A stretch of DNA of 64,000 bases, taken from contig NZ_JAGIAS010000002.1 in NCBI RefSeq assembly GCF_017744695.1, forward strand, positions 496,001 to 560,000, read 5' to 3'. Below the pieces are notes generated by a model, which had not been told where the DNA came from, did not search any database, and saw only the letters and a list, made by a program, of their open reading frames with translations. The position numbers and the translations under genes are program-made. How positions within the stretch are numbered: the first letter of the stretch is position 1; each line of letters starts with the position of its first letter. This stretch comes from Dyadobacter sp. GTDB lineage: Bacteria > Bacteroidota > Bacteroidia > Cytophagales > Spirosomataceae. Below are positions 53,401 through 60,547 of the stretch, piece after piece.

Positions 53401-54030
53401 CGAGCGGTTCACGACCGGGATTTCCTGCGACACATAACCGACAAAACTGAACACCAGCACGGCTTTATCGTCCGGCACCACGAGCTCGAAGCTGCCGTCA
53501 CCGCCGGTAATGGCGCCCTGCTGCGTACCTTTCACTACCACGCTCACGCCGGGCAGTCCTTCCTTATTGTCGGATCCGGTAACCTTGCCCTTCACGCCAA
53601 AATCCACCGGATGCAGGTAAGGCAGCGGTACCGGTTCGAGCAGCTTGGGCGAATCGGAAAACGACTCATCCGGCTTTCGGATCAGGATAATGTAGTTGCC
53701 CGACACCGCGTAATGGATTTGCAACGGGCCCAGCAGCTCCTTCAACACCTTGCTCAGCTTCTGGTTGGAAGCCTCCACGGTCACTTTCTGGTTGGATATC
53801 AGGGATGGAATGTACGAAAACTTGACTTTGGCATTCTTTTCAAGCGTGGTCAGCACCTGTTTGAGATCCTGCTGCCTGGCTTGGAGCGTGACCTCCCGGT
53901 TCAGGATTTCCTGGGCTACGCCGTCGTTGGCGAGGGCCAGGCTCTGAAAGAAGAGGGACACCAGAAATGGTATGCATGTAACTTTCATCGCAGCTACCAA
54001 ATATTTAAATGGTAAACTATTTTTTTTCAT
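50413..54030 (-). CDS. SusC family TonB-dependent receptor with STN signalling domain
   Basis: A 1205-residue TonB-dependent transducer. After the signal peptide (ending ALANDG; an internal Met15 could also be the start), an STN domain (about 45-120: [45 protein letters not shown]) can contact the FecR protein. Next come a carboxypeptidase-D-like domain ([23 protein letters not shown]), a TonB box (LSEVVVTGY), plug ([29 protein letters not shown]) and barrel ending in GISLGF. It imports a ligand and reports its presence to the FecR/sigma pair upstream. Confidence 0.96.
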   Translation of the reverse strand: [1205 protein letters not shown]

Positions 54031-54129
54031 ACTTTTACGATGGTTTTTGAATGTTCACAAACGACAAAGACCTTCCTCTCTCCCGTTTTGGGAGATTTAA
54101 GTTTCGCTTAAAATCAGGGGAATTTTCAA

Positions 54130-54165
54130 AGCCGGAAACGCTGGACCCGTTCCCGGCTTTTTGCT
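54130..54165. terminator. hairpin between the FecR and SusC genes
   Basis: AGCCGGAAACG (54130-54140) pairs with CGTTCCCGGCT (54148-54158) with one mismatch. A T5 run follows on the plus strand and an A-run precedes it on the minus strand. On the minus strand it lies between FecR and SusC, so it may uncouple sigma/FecR transcription from SusCD. Confidence 0.55.
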
Positions 54166-54228
54166 TTTTACAACTGGTGTTTAATCATGTATTAAGGGTT
54201 TAGGATGAATAGGTAGGAAAACTGAGTG

Positions 54229-55314
54229 CTATCTGCAACCTTCGCTCGAAATGACTACCTGGCCGTCGCTGACACGGTAAGCGGCTCCGAGCGTTTGGGT
54301 AATAATGTCAAGTTTGGTAAAAAAAGGTTCGTTGCTGAGCTCCACACGGAGCGAGCATTTCTCCATTACCGCCGCGTCGTATACGATCGGGATGCCGTAC
54401 ACCTTCTCCAATGCGGAGAATACCTTGCTCACAGGCTGGTTTTCAAACACAAATCCCGCTTCCGCGTCGGGCTTGATGAGTTCAAGCGGCATATTGGTGA
54501 TGGATTTGGAAACCACATTGTCCTTCACCGAGAATATCGCCTGCTGATTGGGCGTCAGGAGTAATTCCGTATTGCGGTCGGTCGGGTTTTCAATGTCTTT
54601 CAAAGGCAAAACCGACACCCTGCCGCTCCGCACCAGCACCTCCACATTCGTATCGGTAGCTTTAACCAGGAAGCTGGTCCCCAGCACCCGGGTTACCAAA
54701 CCATTGGCATATACAAAAAATGGGTTCTGCGGGTCTTTCGTCACGTCGAAAAATGCCTCACCGGACAGGAAGACTTCCCGTTTTTTATCATGGACAAAGT
54801 CCGCCGCATAGCTGATCCTCCCCGCGGGTGCGAGGCTCACCTTACTGCCATCCGGCAACCCGACTTTCATCGCCGTGCCCGTCGTATTGACCACTTCCTG
54901 TAACGCTTTCGAACTTTCCGGCACATAGGCCTGGCGATGGCCGGTACCATTTCCTGTTTGTTCCGATTTCCACCAAAAAGCACCGCCCAGGCCTGCCACC
55001 AGCGTTACCACCGCGGCGGCGGAGAGCCATTTGCGCCATACCACGCGCCGCGCCGGTGCTTCCACACCTGCCTGCGTCGTGTGCAGGATCCGCTGCACCT
55101 GGTCTTCGAGCTGCTGGTCGGTCACGATGGCCGCATGTTCGCGCCAGGTCGTGATCAGCTCCCGGGCCTGCTGCATAATCACTTTCTTATCCGGATAGAG
55201 GCGTACGATCTCTTCCCAAAGCCCTTCCGTCGCATCGGCTTCGCCGATTACCCACCGGCGGAAACTGTCGTCTTGCAGGAAGTCTTCCAGATCGTAATCT
55301 TTATAGTATTTCAT
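54229..55314 (-). CDS. FecR family anti-sigma factor
   Basis: 361 residues from the ATG at 55314; an earlier in-frame start at 55359 is less likely. The cytoplasmic N-terminal part binds the sigma factor (YKDYDLEDFLQDDSFRRWVIG). A membrane helix (LSAAAVVTLVAGLGGAFWW) follows near residue 95. The FecR domain is TAMKVGLPDGSKVSLAPAGRISYAADF through GEAFFDVTKDPQNPFFVYANG, and DUF4974 is at the end (LELIKPDAEAGFVFENQPVSKVFSALEKVYGIPI). It senses the STN domain of SusC and releases the ECF sigma encoded upstream. Confidence 0.95.
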   Translation of the reverse strand: MKYYKDYDLEDFLQDDSFRRWVIGEADATEGLWEEIVRLYPDKKVIMQQARELITTWREHAAIVTDQQLEDQVQRILHTTQAGVEAPARRVVWRKWLSAAAVVTLVAGLGGAFWWKSEQTGNGTGHRQAYVPESSKALQEVVNTTGTAMKVGLPDGSKVSLAPAGRISYAADFVHDKKREVFLSGEAFFDVTKDPQNPFFVYANGLVTRVLGTSFLVKATDTNVEVLVRSGRVSVLPLKDIENPTDRNTELLLTPNQQAIFSVKDNVVSKSITNMPLELIKPDAEAGFVFENQPVSKVFSALEKVYGIPIVYDAAVMEKCSLRVELSNEPFFTKLDIITQTLGAAYRVSDGQVVISSEGCR

Positions 55315-55432
55315 AACATAACACCATTTTGGTGTGTTTACAGGGAGGATAATCGGCAAATGCGGGAATCATCATCGAAAAAAGCGAACTATTTTTCGGG
55401 TGCTGAAACAAAACCACTCAAAACACTGCTAT

Positions 55433-56005
55433 TCAGCCAATTAAAATCATTAAAAGCGAAGGCAGGATCGTCTGCCATTTGTCACGGAAGAGGCGTAATG
55501 CCTGTGAGAGCAGGTTTGCCACGGCTGGGCGTGAGATATCGAGCACGCCGGCGATCTGCTCGTGGGATAGGTTTTCAAAGAATTTAAGGTGAATGATTTC
55601 CCGCTGGCGCGGCGTGAGCGAATGCAGTACTGTGCCGATCTGCCGTTTGCGACGTTCATCGGTTTCAGTCGAGATGAGTCGGTTTTCAATGCCTTCTTCC
55701 GCGTCGAGGTTTTCATGCCAGGCTTCGAACGGCGTCAACGGGTTTGTCCGTTCGATTTCTTTCAATAGTCGGTTGCGAAGACTTTTGAGCAGGTAAGGCC
55801 GGATTTTATCGGTATCGACGAGGAAATGGCGGCGGTCCCAGAGGGAGGCAAAAAGGTCGTGAATGCAGTCGTTCAGCGTGTCGCGGTCGTGGACAAAACG
55901 CGAGCCGTATTCGAACAATGCGCGGAATTCGCCCCGGATCATGTCTTCAAAAACGGCCGCGTCGCCGTCTTTGAATCTCTTCCAACGTTCCAGATCCTGC
56001 TCCAT
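55433..56005 (-). CDS. ECF sigma factor (FecI-like) of the Sus locus
   Basis: A 190-residue sigma factor: region 2 (FEDMIRGEFRALFEYGSRFVHDRDTLNDCIHDLFASLWDRR) and region 4 (LTPRQREIIHLKFFENLSHEQIAGVLDISRPAVANLLSQALRLF), with a short hydrophobic tail as in Bacteroidota Sus-type ECF sigmas. It is the first gene of the minus-strand sigma-FecR-SusC-SusD-PSD1-DUF1501 locus. On substrate binding it should turn on SusCD transcription. Confidence 0.94.
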   Translation of the reverse strand: MEQDLERWKRFKDGDAAVFEDMIRGEFRALFEYGSRFVHDRDTLNDCIHDLFASLWDRRHFLVDTDKIRPYLLKSLRNRLLKEIERTNPLTPFEAWHENLDAEEGIENRLISTETDERRKRQIGTVLHSLTPRQREIIHLKFFENLSHEQIAGVLDISRPAVANLLSQALRLFRDKWQTILPSLLMILIG

Positions 56006-56083
56006 CGGTCAGCCAGTGTACAAAATGGGGTGCTACGAATGATCGAATTTCTTTATTAAGTAAAATTTTACCGGGAATTACTG

Positions 56084-56130
56084 CAAAAAAGAGAAATCCT
56101 CGCTACCGGGACAACCGGTAACGAGGATTT
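56084..56130 (-). terminator. intrinsic terminator of the DUF4038 glycosidase gene
   Basis: AAATCCTCG plus TACCGG (56094-56109) pairs with CCGGTA plus CGAGGATTT (56115-56130), with one mismatch and a short loop. On the minus strand a T-rich run follows (56091-56084), 17 bases after the glycosidase stop. Confidence 0.85.
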
Positions 56131-56146
56131 CAACAGTGGCGAAATT

Positions 56147-57514
56147 TTAAGGTCTTCCATACCCTTTCGCCGCATCGTCCACCACCAGCACCCAGTCGTG
56201 CCCGTAGCCTGAGGTCGGCGGCACAAATTTGCTGACTGACTTATTATCAAACTTCCCTGCGTCGCGTACCTTGCCATTGCGCGGATCATACCAGAATGCT
56301 TCCAGCTTGTCGCCGGATATTTTGCCGGGGTTCACGGAAAATGGTTTCCCGGACGCGGTGTACACAAACAGGTAATCCTTTCCGCGCGTAGCCTGCACGC
56401 GATCCGCTGCCGGCAATGCATTCTCCACGATAATTGACTGATCAGGTACCCGGTCCAGGACCGGGCGCGCTTCGAAGAGCTTGCGTACATACTTCATTTC
56501 CAATGCGCCGGGCAAATCTAGGGCCTGTTGCCAGAAAATATGCGGGCCGTTGACCGCCTCGCGGTTGGGCGAGTACATCTGCCAAATGTCATGGCAGCCA
56601 TACGTATGCCCGAACGCTCCCGCGAACAAATCGAGGTACGCCGATTTTCGGACATCGTAGGCACTCGACGTGCCATTTTCCTTTGCATTGAAGCACACGG
56701 GGTGATCTTCGTATATGGGTTCGGCGTCAATGACCGGCTTCACGAGCGTGCGGTTGTACGAGCGCTGGATATTGTCGTAAACCGGCGAATCGCGGCAATG
56801 GCCCGTCTGGAACATATTGAAATCGAACCATTCGTCGTCGTGGAACCACTCGCTGGAACCTTCCTTATTGGGCTGCGGATGGTAGGTCATCAATGCCTTT
56901 TCGTGGCCTCCCACCCCCTCGGCGATCCCTGCGGCCATGGCCCGCCAGATTTCCACATCGCGGCTGTCTTTGCGGGGCTGCCGGTCTCCGCCGAGCACCC
57001 ATATCACATTCGGTTTAGCCTTATAGCGGTTACCAAGCCATTTTCCATAGGCTTTTGCGTTATTCTCATTGAAAATTTCGGGGCCTTTACCCCATGTATT
57101 CTTAAAAACCTTGTCGCCCCATGTCGGGAGGAATGCGATGGTCAATCCATGGGTGGCCGCCTTGTCGATAATGTAATCGACATGCGCGAAATAATTCTCA
57201 TTCGGCTGCGTGGGATCGTTGTTGATCAGCGGCTTTTCACCATAAGGATTGGGCTCTCCCAGTCCGTCGAACTCGGCCAGCGCTACGGCCTGAATGACGG
57301 TGAAGCCCTGTTCGGCACGCTTCCGGAGGTAATAATCGGCATCGGAGCGGTCGAGCCGGTGAAAAAGCTCCCAGGCAGTGTCGCCGAGCCAGAAAAAAGG
57401 CCTGCCTTCTTTCAGTAAAAATCGTCTGTTTTCACTTATCGTATAGTGTTGAGCGCGTACGCCCGCAAGCGAGCAGCAGAGGACTGCCAGGATCAGGAGC
57501 CTGTTTGGTTTCAT
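56147..57514 (-). CDS. DUF4038 glycoside hydrolase (GH140-like, apiosidase type)
   Basis: A 455-residue secreted enzyme with a signal peptide (cleavage after VRAQ). The DUF4038 barrel begins at FLLKEGRPFFWLGDTAWELFHRLDRSDADYYL; VIWVLGGDRQP and VKPVIDAEPIYED provide the acidic residues used in GH140-type catalysis. A C-terminal collagen-binding-like beta domain follows (from about 360). GH140 enzymes release apiose from rhamnogalacturonan II; related DUF4038 proteins have other targets. It lies next to the Sus locus sigma gene, but has its own terminator and probably its own promoter. Confidence 0.85.
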   Translation of the reverse strand: MKPNRLLILAVLCCSLAGVRAQHYTISENRRFLLKEGRPFFWLGDTAWELFHRLDRSDADYYLRKRAEQGFTVIQAVALAEFDGLGEPNPYGEKPLINNDPTQPNENYFAHVDYIIDKAATHGLTIAFLPTWGDKVFKNTWGKGPEIFNENNAKAYGKWLGNRYKAKPNVIWVLGGDRQPRKDSRDVEIWRAMAAGIAEGVGGHEKALMTYHPQPNKEGSSEWFHDDEWFDFNMFQTGHCRDSPVYDNIQRSYNRTLVKPVIDAEPIYEDHPVCFNAKENGTSSAYDVRKSAYLDLFAGAFGHTYGCHDIWQMYSPNREAVNGPHIFWQQALDLPGALEMKYVRKLFEARPVLDRVPDQSIIVENALPAADRVQATRGKDYLFVYTASGKPFSVNPGKISGDKLEAFWYDPRNGKVRDAGKFDNKSVSKFVPPTSGYGHDWVLVVDDAAKGYGRP

Positions 57515-58008
57515 CGGGTACCGGATTAACTAAGTATGGTCAATCCATAAAGCCAAGGTCCATCAATTCTTAACATCCAGAGCATGAATAATCTAACGAA
57601 TAAGTGAGTATATTGCTTTTATAGCCGGATAAAAAATTTTTGCAACCACAGGATAATTTCAAGAACCTCATTTTCAATATTTTAATACAACTAGTTACCG
57701 GCTTTTTATATCATTATACGTAGAATAATTATTACCGCTTAGTAATTTATTTCATCGAAATGGCGATATATCACTAATATTGAAGTACTATTTTTACATA
57801 ACCTAAGCCAAACGCACCTCCTTATGAAAATAACTTCTACATTCTCCGCTGTTGTCATCGCTGTTTTACCGGTATCCTCCTAATCAGGACAGGTACAAAC
57901 CGGTCAATACTGCTCATCAACACCCATTGCGACTACACTTCATCGATGCTGCCGGTTACCGGCAGTGCAACGTCAATACATTATCCATCTATTAACCCAT
58001 TTCATTCT
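57515..58008. other. AT-rich intergenic region with a 19-codon signal-peptide-like frame
   Basis: This is 494 bases between the glycosidase (minus) and the first tail-collar gene (plus). The 57580-57820 part is very AT-rich. At 57824-57883 a frame encodes a short signal-peptide-like sequence (MKITSTFSAVVIAVLPVSS) ended by TAA, after which the same frame reads on as SGQVQTGQYC and further without stops into the next gene. It could be a gene broken by a stop or simply chance. No clear promoter seen. Confidence 0.4.
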
Positions 58009-58518
58009 ATGGCTGAACCATTTCTATCTGAGATCCGGATGGTGAGTTTCAATTTCGCGCCGAAAGGCTGGGCGCTTGCTAACGGACAAACGCTCCCTAT
58101 CAACCAAAATCAGGCGTTGTTCTCCTTGTTGGGGACTACCTATGGAGGTAACGGGCAAACCACCTTCCAGCTGCCGGACTTCCGCGGCAGAGTACCCATT
58201 CACATGGGCAACGGCCATACCCTCGGCGAAGCCGCCGGATCTGAGGCCGTAACCGTTAACATTCAGCAATTACCGGCGCATAACCATTTTCTGACTGCTA
58301 TCGACAACAACAGCGCCAACAACAATAACCCGATTGGTAACTACCTTTCCAATTCGGCGCCTAACAACCTTTACTCCAACAACGTGACCACCCCGGTGAC
58401 TATGAACGCCGCAACCGTATCGAATGTAGGAGGCAGCCAACCGCATACGAATATGCAACCATACCTGGCACTCATTTTCATCATTGCATTACAGGGAATT
58501 TTCCCAAGCAGAAATTAA
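58009..58518 (+). CDS. tail-collar (microcystin-dependent-protein-like) protein 1
   Basis: A 169-residue protein of the phage tail-collar (PF07484) family. Start at ATG 58009; the frame opens at 57946 without similarity to its two paralogues. The N-terminal MAEPFLSEIRMVSFNFAPKGWALANGQTLPI and the GTTYGGNGQTTFQLPDFRGRVPIHMGNG segment are diagnostic. The C-terminal half is Asn-rich (NNNSANNNNPIGNYLSNSAP) and ends IIALQGIFPSRN. In phages such domains sit in tail fibres; bacterial copies of unknown role resemble MdpB. It is first of three tandem paralogues. Confidence 0.88.
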   Translation: MAEPFLSEIRMVSFNFAPKGWALANGQTLPINQNQALFSLLGTTYGGNGQTTFQLPDFRGRVPIHMGNGHTLGEAAGSEAVTVNIQQLPAHNHFLTAIDNNSANNNNPIGNYLSNSAPNNLYSNNVTTPVTMNAATVSNVGGSQPHTNMQPYLALIFIIALQGIFPSRN

Positions 58519-58560
58519 GTACCTGGTCAATTTTGTATCAACCCAAAACTTTTGAAATAA

Positions 58561-59076
58561 ATGGGACAACCATACATTGGAGAAATCAGAATGTTCGCCG
58601 GGTCTTTCGCTCCGGTCGGATGGGCTTTCTGTAACGGTCAAACGCTTCCTATATCCGAAAATGACGCGCTCTTTATACTGATCGGTACTACCTACGGCGG
58701 AGACGGTCAGGAAACTTTCAATCTGCCCGATCTGCGCGGGCGGCTTCCCCTGCATTCGGGTACCGGGAAATTCGGGACCACCTATCAGATCGGCGAGGCG
58801 TCCGGAGTTGAAAGTGTCACCCTGACCACCCAGCAAATCCCAACCCATAATCACCTGATTCGTGCAAATAATGACATTGCCAACTCAGCGAGCCCGAAAG
58901 ATACGGTACTCGGGGTATCCAGCTCGACATTTGTTTTCATTGCTGATGCCCCTTCCGAGCCGATGAAAACTGCCCTGGCCCCTGCCGGCGGCAGCCAGCC
59001 GCATGAGAATACACAGCCTTTCCTGTGTATTAGTTTCATCATTTCATTATTCGGCATTTTTCCGTCGCAAACCTAG
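58561..59076 (+). CDS. tail-collar protein 2
   Basis: A 171-residue paralogue of the preceding protein: MGQPYIGEIRMFAGSFAPVGWAFCNGQTLPISENDALF, GTTYGGDGQETFNLPDLRGRLPLHSGTG, LTTQQIPTHNHLIRANND. The His pair in THNH is shared by all three copies and may bind metal at the trimer centre, as in phage receptor-binding proteins; this is inference. It lies 42 bases after copy 1 and no signal peptide is seen. Confidence 0.88.
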   Translation: MGQPYIGEIRMFAGSFAPVGWAFCNGQTLPISENDALFILIGTTYGGDGQETFNLPDLRGRLPLHSGTGKFGTTYQIGEASGVESVTLTTQQIPTHNHLIRANNDIANSASPKDTVLGVSSSTFVFIADAPSEPMKTALAPAGGSQPHENTQPFLCISFIISLFGIFPSQT

Positions 59077-59123
59077 GCTCCGGCGACTGGCAATTGTAGA
59101 ACCTCAAAACCCATTCAATCATC

Positions 59124-59645
59124 ATGGCAGATCAATTCGTAGCAGAGATAAGAATATTCCCCTTTAATTTTCCTCCGACCGGCTGGGCATTTTGCGATGG
59201 ACAACTCTTGCCCATTTCCCAAAACACCGCGCTGTTTTCGTTGTTGGGAACCAATTACGGGGGTGATGGCAAATCAACCTTCGCGCTTCCCGACCTCCAA
59301 GGTTCGGCGCCGTTGCACCAGGGGGATGGCCCCGGACTCTCCCAGCGCTTTATCGGCGAACAGTCGGGCGTGGAAAGTGTGACGCTCATTATATCCGAAA
59401 TACCCTCGCACACGCACGCCATTAACGCCGTGGGCGCTCTGGCGGATGCAAAGGGGCCGGAGGACAAAGCTTTCGCCGTTTCCCAGAATGGTAACGTATT
59501 TACGGCCGGCCCCAACCCGCAAGTGATGATGTCTCCCAACTTACTCACGGTCACAGGAAGTACTTTGCCGCATAATAATATGATGCCTTATCTGACGGTC
59601 AATTTCTGCATTGCAATGCAGGGCATTTTCCCGGCGCGGGGCTAG
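59124..59645 (+). CDS. tail-collar protein 3
   Basis: A 173-residue paralogue: MADQFVAEIRIFPFNFPPTGWAFCDGQLLPISQNTALF, GTNYGGDGKSTFALPDLQGSAPLHQGDGPG, LIISEIPSHTHAINAVG. It ends MQGIFPARG like the other two. The three copies differ most in their C-terminal loops, as expected if these face a binding partner. A GNAT gene follows 44 bases after its stop. Confidence 0.88.
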   Translation: MADQFVAEIRIFPFNFPPTGWAFCDGQLLPISQNTALFSLLGTNYGGDGKSTFALPDLQGSAPLHQGDGPGLSQRFIGEQSGVESVTLIISEIPSHTHAINAVGALADAKGPEDKAFAVSQNGNVFTAGPNPQVMMSPNLLTVTGSTLPHNNMMPYLTVNFCIAMQGIFPARG

Positions 59646-59689
59646 TAAAAGACCCGGAGTAACACTGTTGATTTTTATTCTGAATATTG

Positions 59690-60193
59690 ATGACGTTAAA
59701 GCTTACCGACCCCAGCCTGCGGCTACGGCCTATTCAGTCCGCCGACATGGATAAACTGCTTGAAATTTATGGCAGCACAAGGGAGAAAGAAATGGAAAGG
59801 GTCCCGCACTGGTCCGACCTCATGAAAAAAGAGTTCCTCGCCAGCCAGTTTCGGGCACAGCATGAATACTATCAGAAAAACTATATCGCTGCTGATTTCT
59901 GGGTTATTGAAAAAAACAACCAAACGATCGGGAGACTTTACTTCCAGGAAGATCACCAGGGACAGGGTATGCGGATTATTGACATCAGTATCCTGCCGGA
60001 GTACCGCAACCAGGGAATCGGCCGGAGTATTTTTGAAGATCTCTTCGGGAAGGCAGCGGCGCTCGATCGCCCGCTCACAATCCATGTCGAGAGCTTCAAT
60101 CCTGCCAAGAATCTGTATACCCGCCTTGGATTTAAAACAATCAGTGAAACCAATGGAGTTTATCATTTAATGGAATGGAAGCATACGATTTAA
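59690..60193 (+). CDS. GNAT family acetyltransferase
   Basis: A 167-residue acetyltransferase from the ATG at 59690 (a TTG lies one codon earlier). Motif A is ISILPEYRNQGIGRSIFEDLFGKA, and NPAKNLYTRLGFKTISE closes the fold. Its stop overlaps the start of the DUF6916 gene by 19 bases. Being inside the tail-collar cluster suggests it modifies one of these proteins or a small molecule in the same pathway; this is inference. Confidence 0.88.
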   Translation: MTLKLTDPSLRLRPIQSADMDKLLEIYGSTREKEMERVPHWSDLMKKEFLASQFRAQHEYYQKNYIAADFWVIEKNNQTIGRLYFQEDHQGQGMRIIDISILPEYRNQGIGRSIFEDLFGKAAALDRPLTIHVESFNPAKNLYTRLGFKTISETNGVYHLMEWKHTI

Positions 60194-60483
60194 GCCAGAT
60201 CACATCCGCAGATTTTACACATTTTGTGCAACAGCCGGTAGATATCCATTTCGCAGAAAACCTTGTAGTACAAGCAGTTGTCACTGGCGTAACGGAATTG
60301 AACGGTTACAGCCCGCTGGAAAGAAAATCGTTCTCGATCGAACTTCAAACGACCGGTGACCGTAAGCCCCGCGAACAGGGCATTTACAGGATTATCCATC
60401 CGAACGGCAAATTTTTGGACGTATTCATGGTCCCCATCGCGCTCGATGCCGAAGGAATGCGCTACGAAGTGGTTTTTTCGTAA
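60175..60483 (+). CDS. DUF6916 family protein
   Basis: A 102-residue protein: MEAYDLSQITSADFTHFVQQPVDIHF, SIELQTTGDRKPREQGIYRIIHPNGKFLDVFMVPIA. It matches the DUF6916 pattern, a small beta-barrel family often found next to tail-collar proteins. It overlaps the GNAT gene by 19 bases, so translation is probably coupled. No signal peptide. The function is unknown; it could be a chaperone or capping partner of the tail-collar proteins. Confidence 0.7.
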   Translation: MEAYDLSQITSADFTHFVQQPVDIHFAENLVVQAVVTGVTELNGYSPLERKSFSIELQTTGDRKPREQGIYRIIHPNGKFLDVFMVPIALDAEGMRYEVVFS

Positions 60484-60547
60484 ACCTGAATTTAGAACTA
60501 AACGCAAGATGAATAGTGAGCCTATGATTGCTTAACAAACTAAAACT

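Noticed and set aside
58009..60483. Prophage or phage-tail remnant
   Set aside because: Only collar-domain proteins are present; no other phage structural, lysis, replication or integration gene is found, and the flanks are ordinary chromosomal genes.
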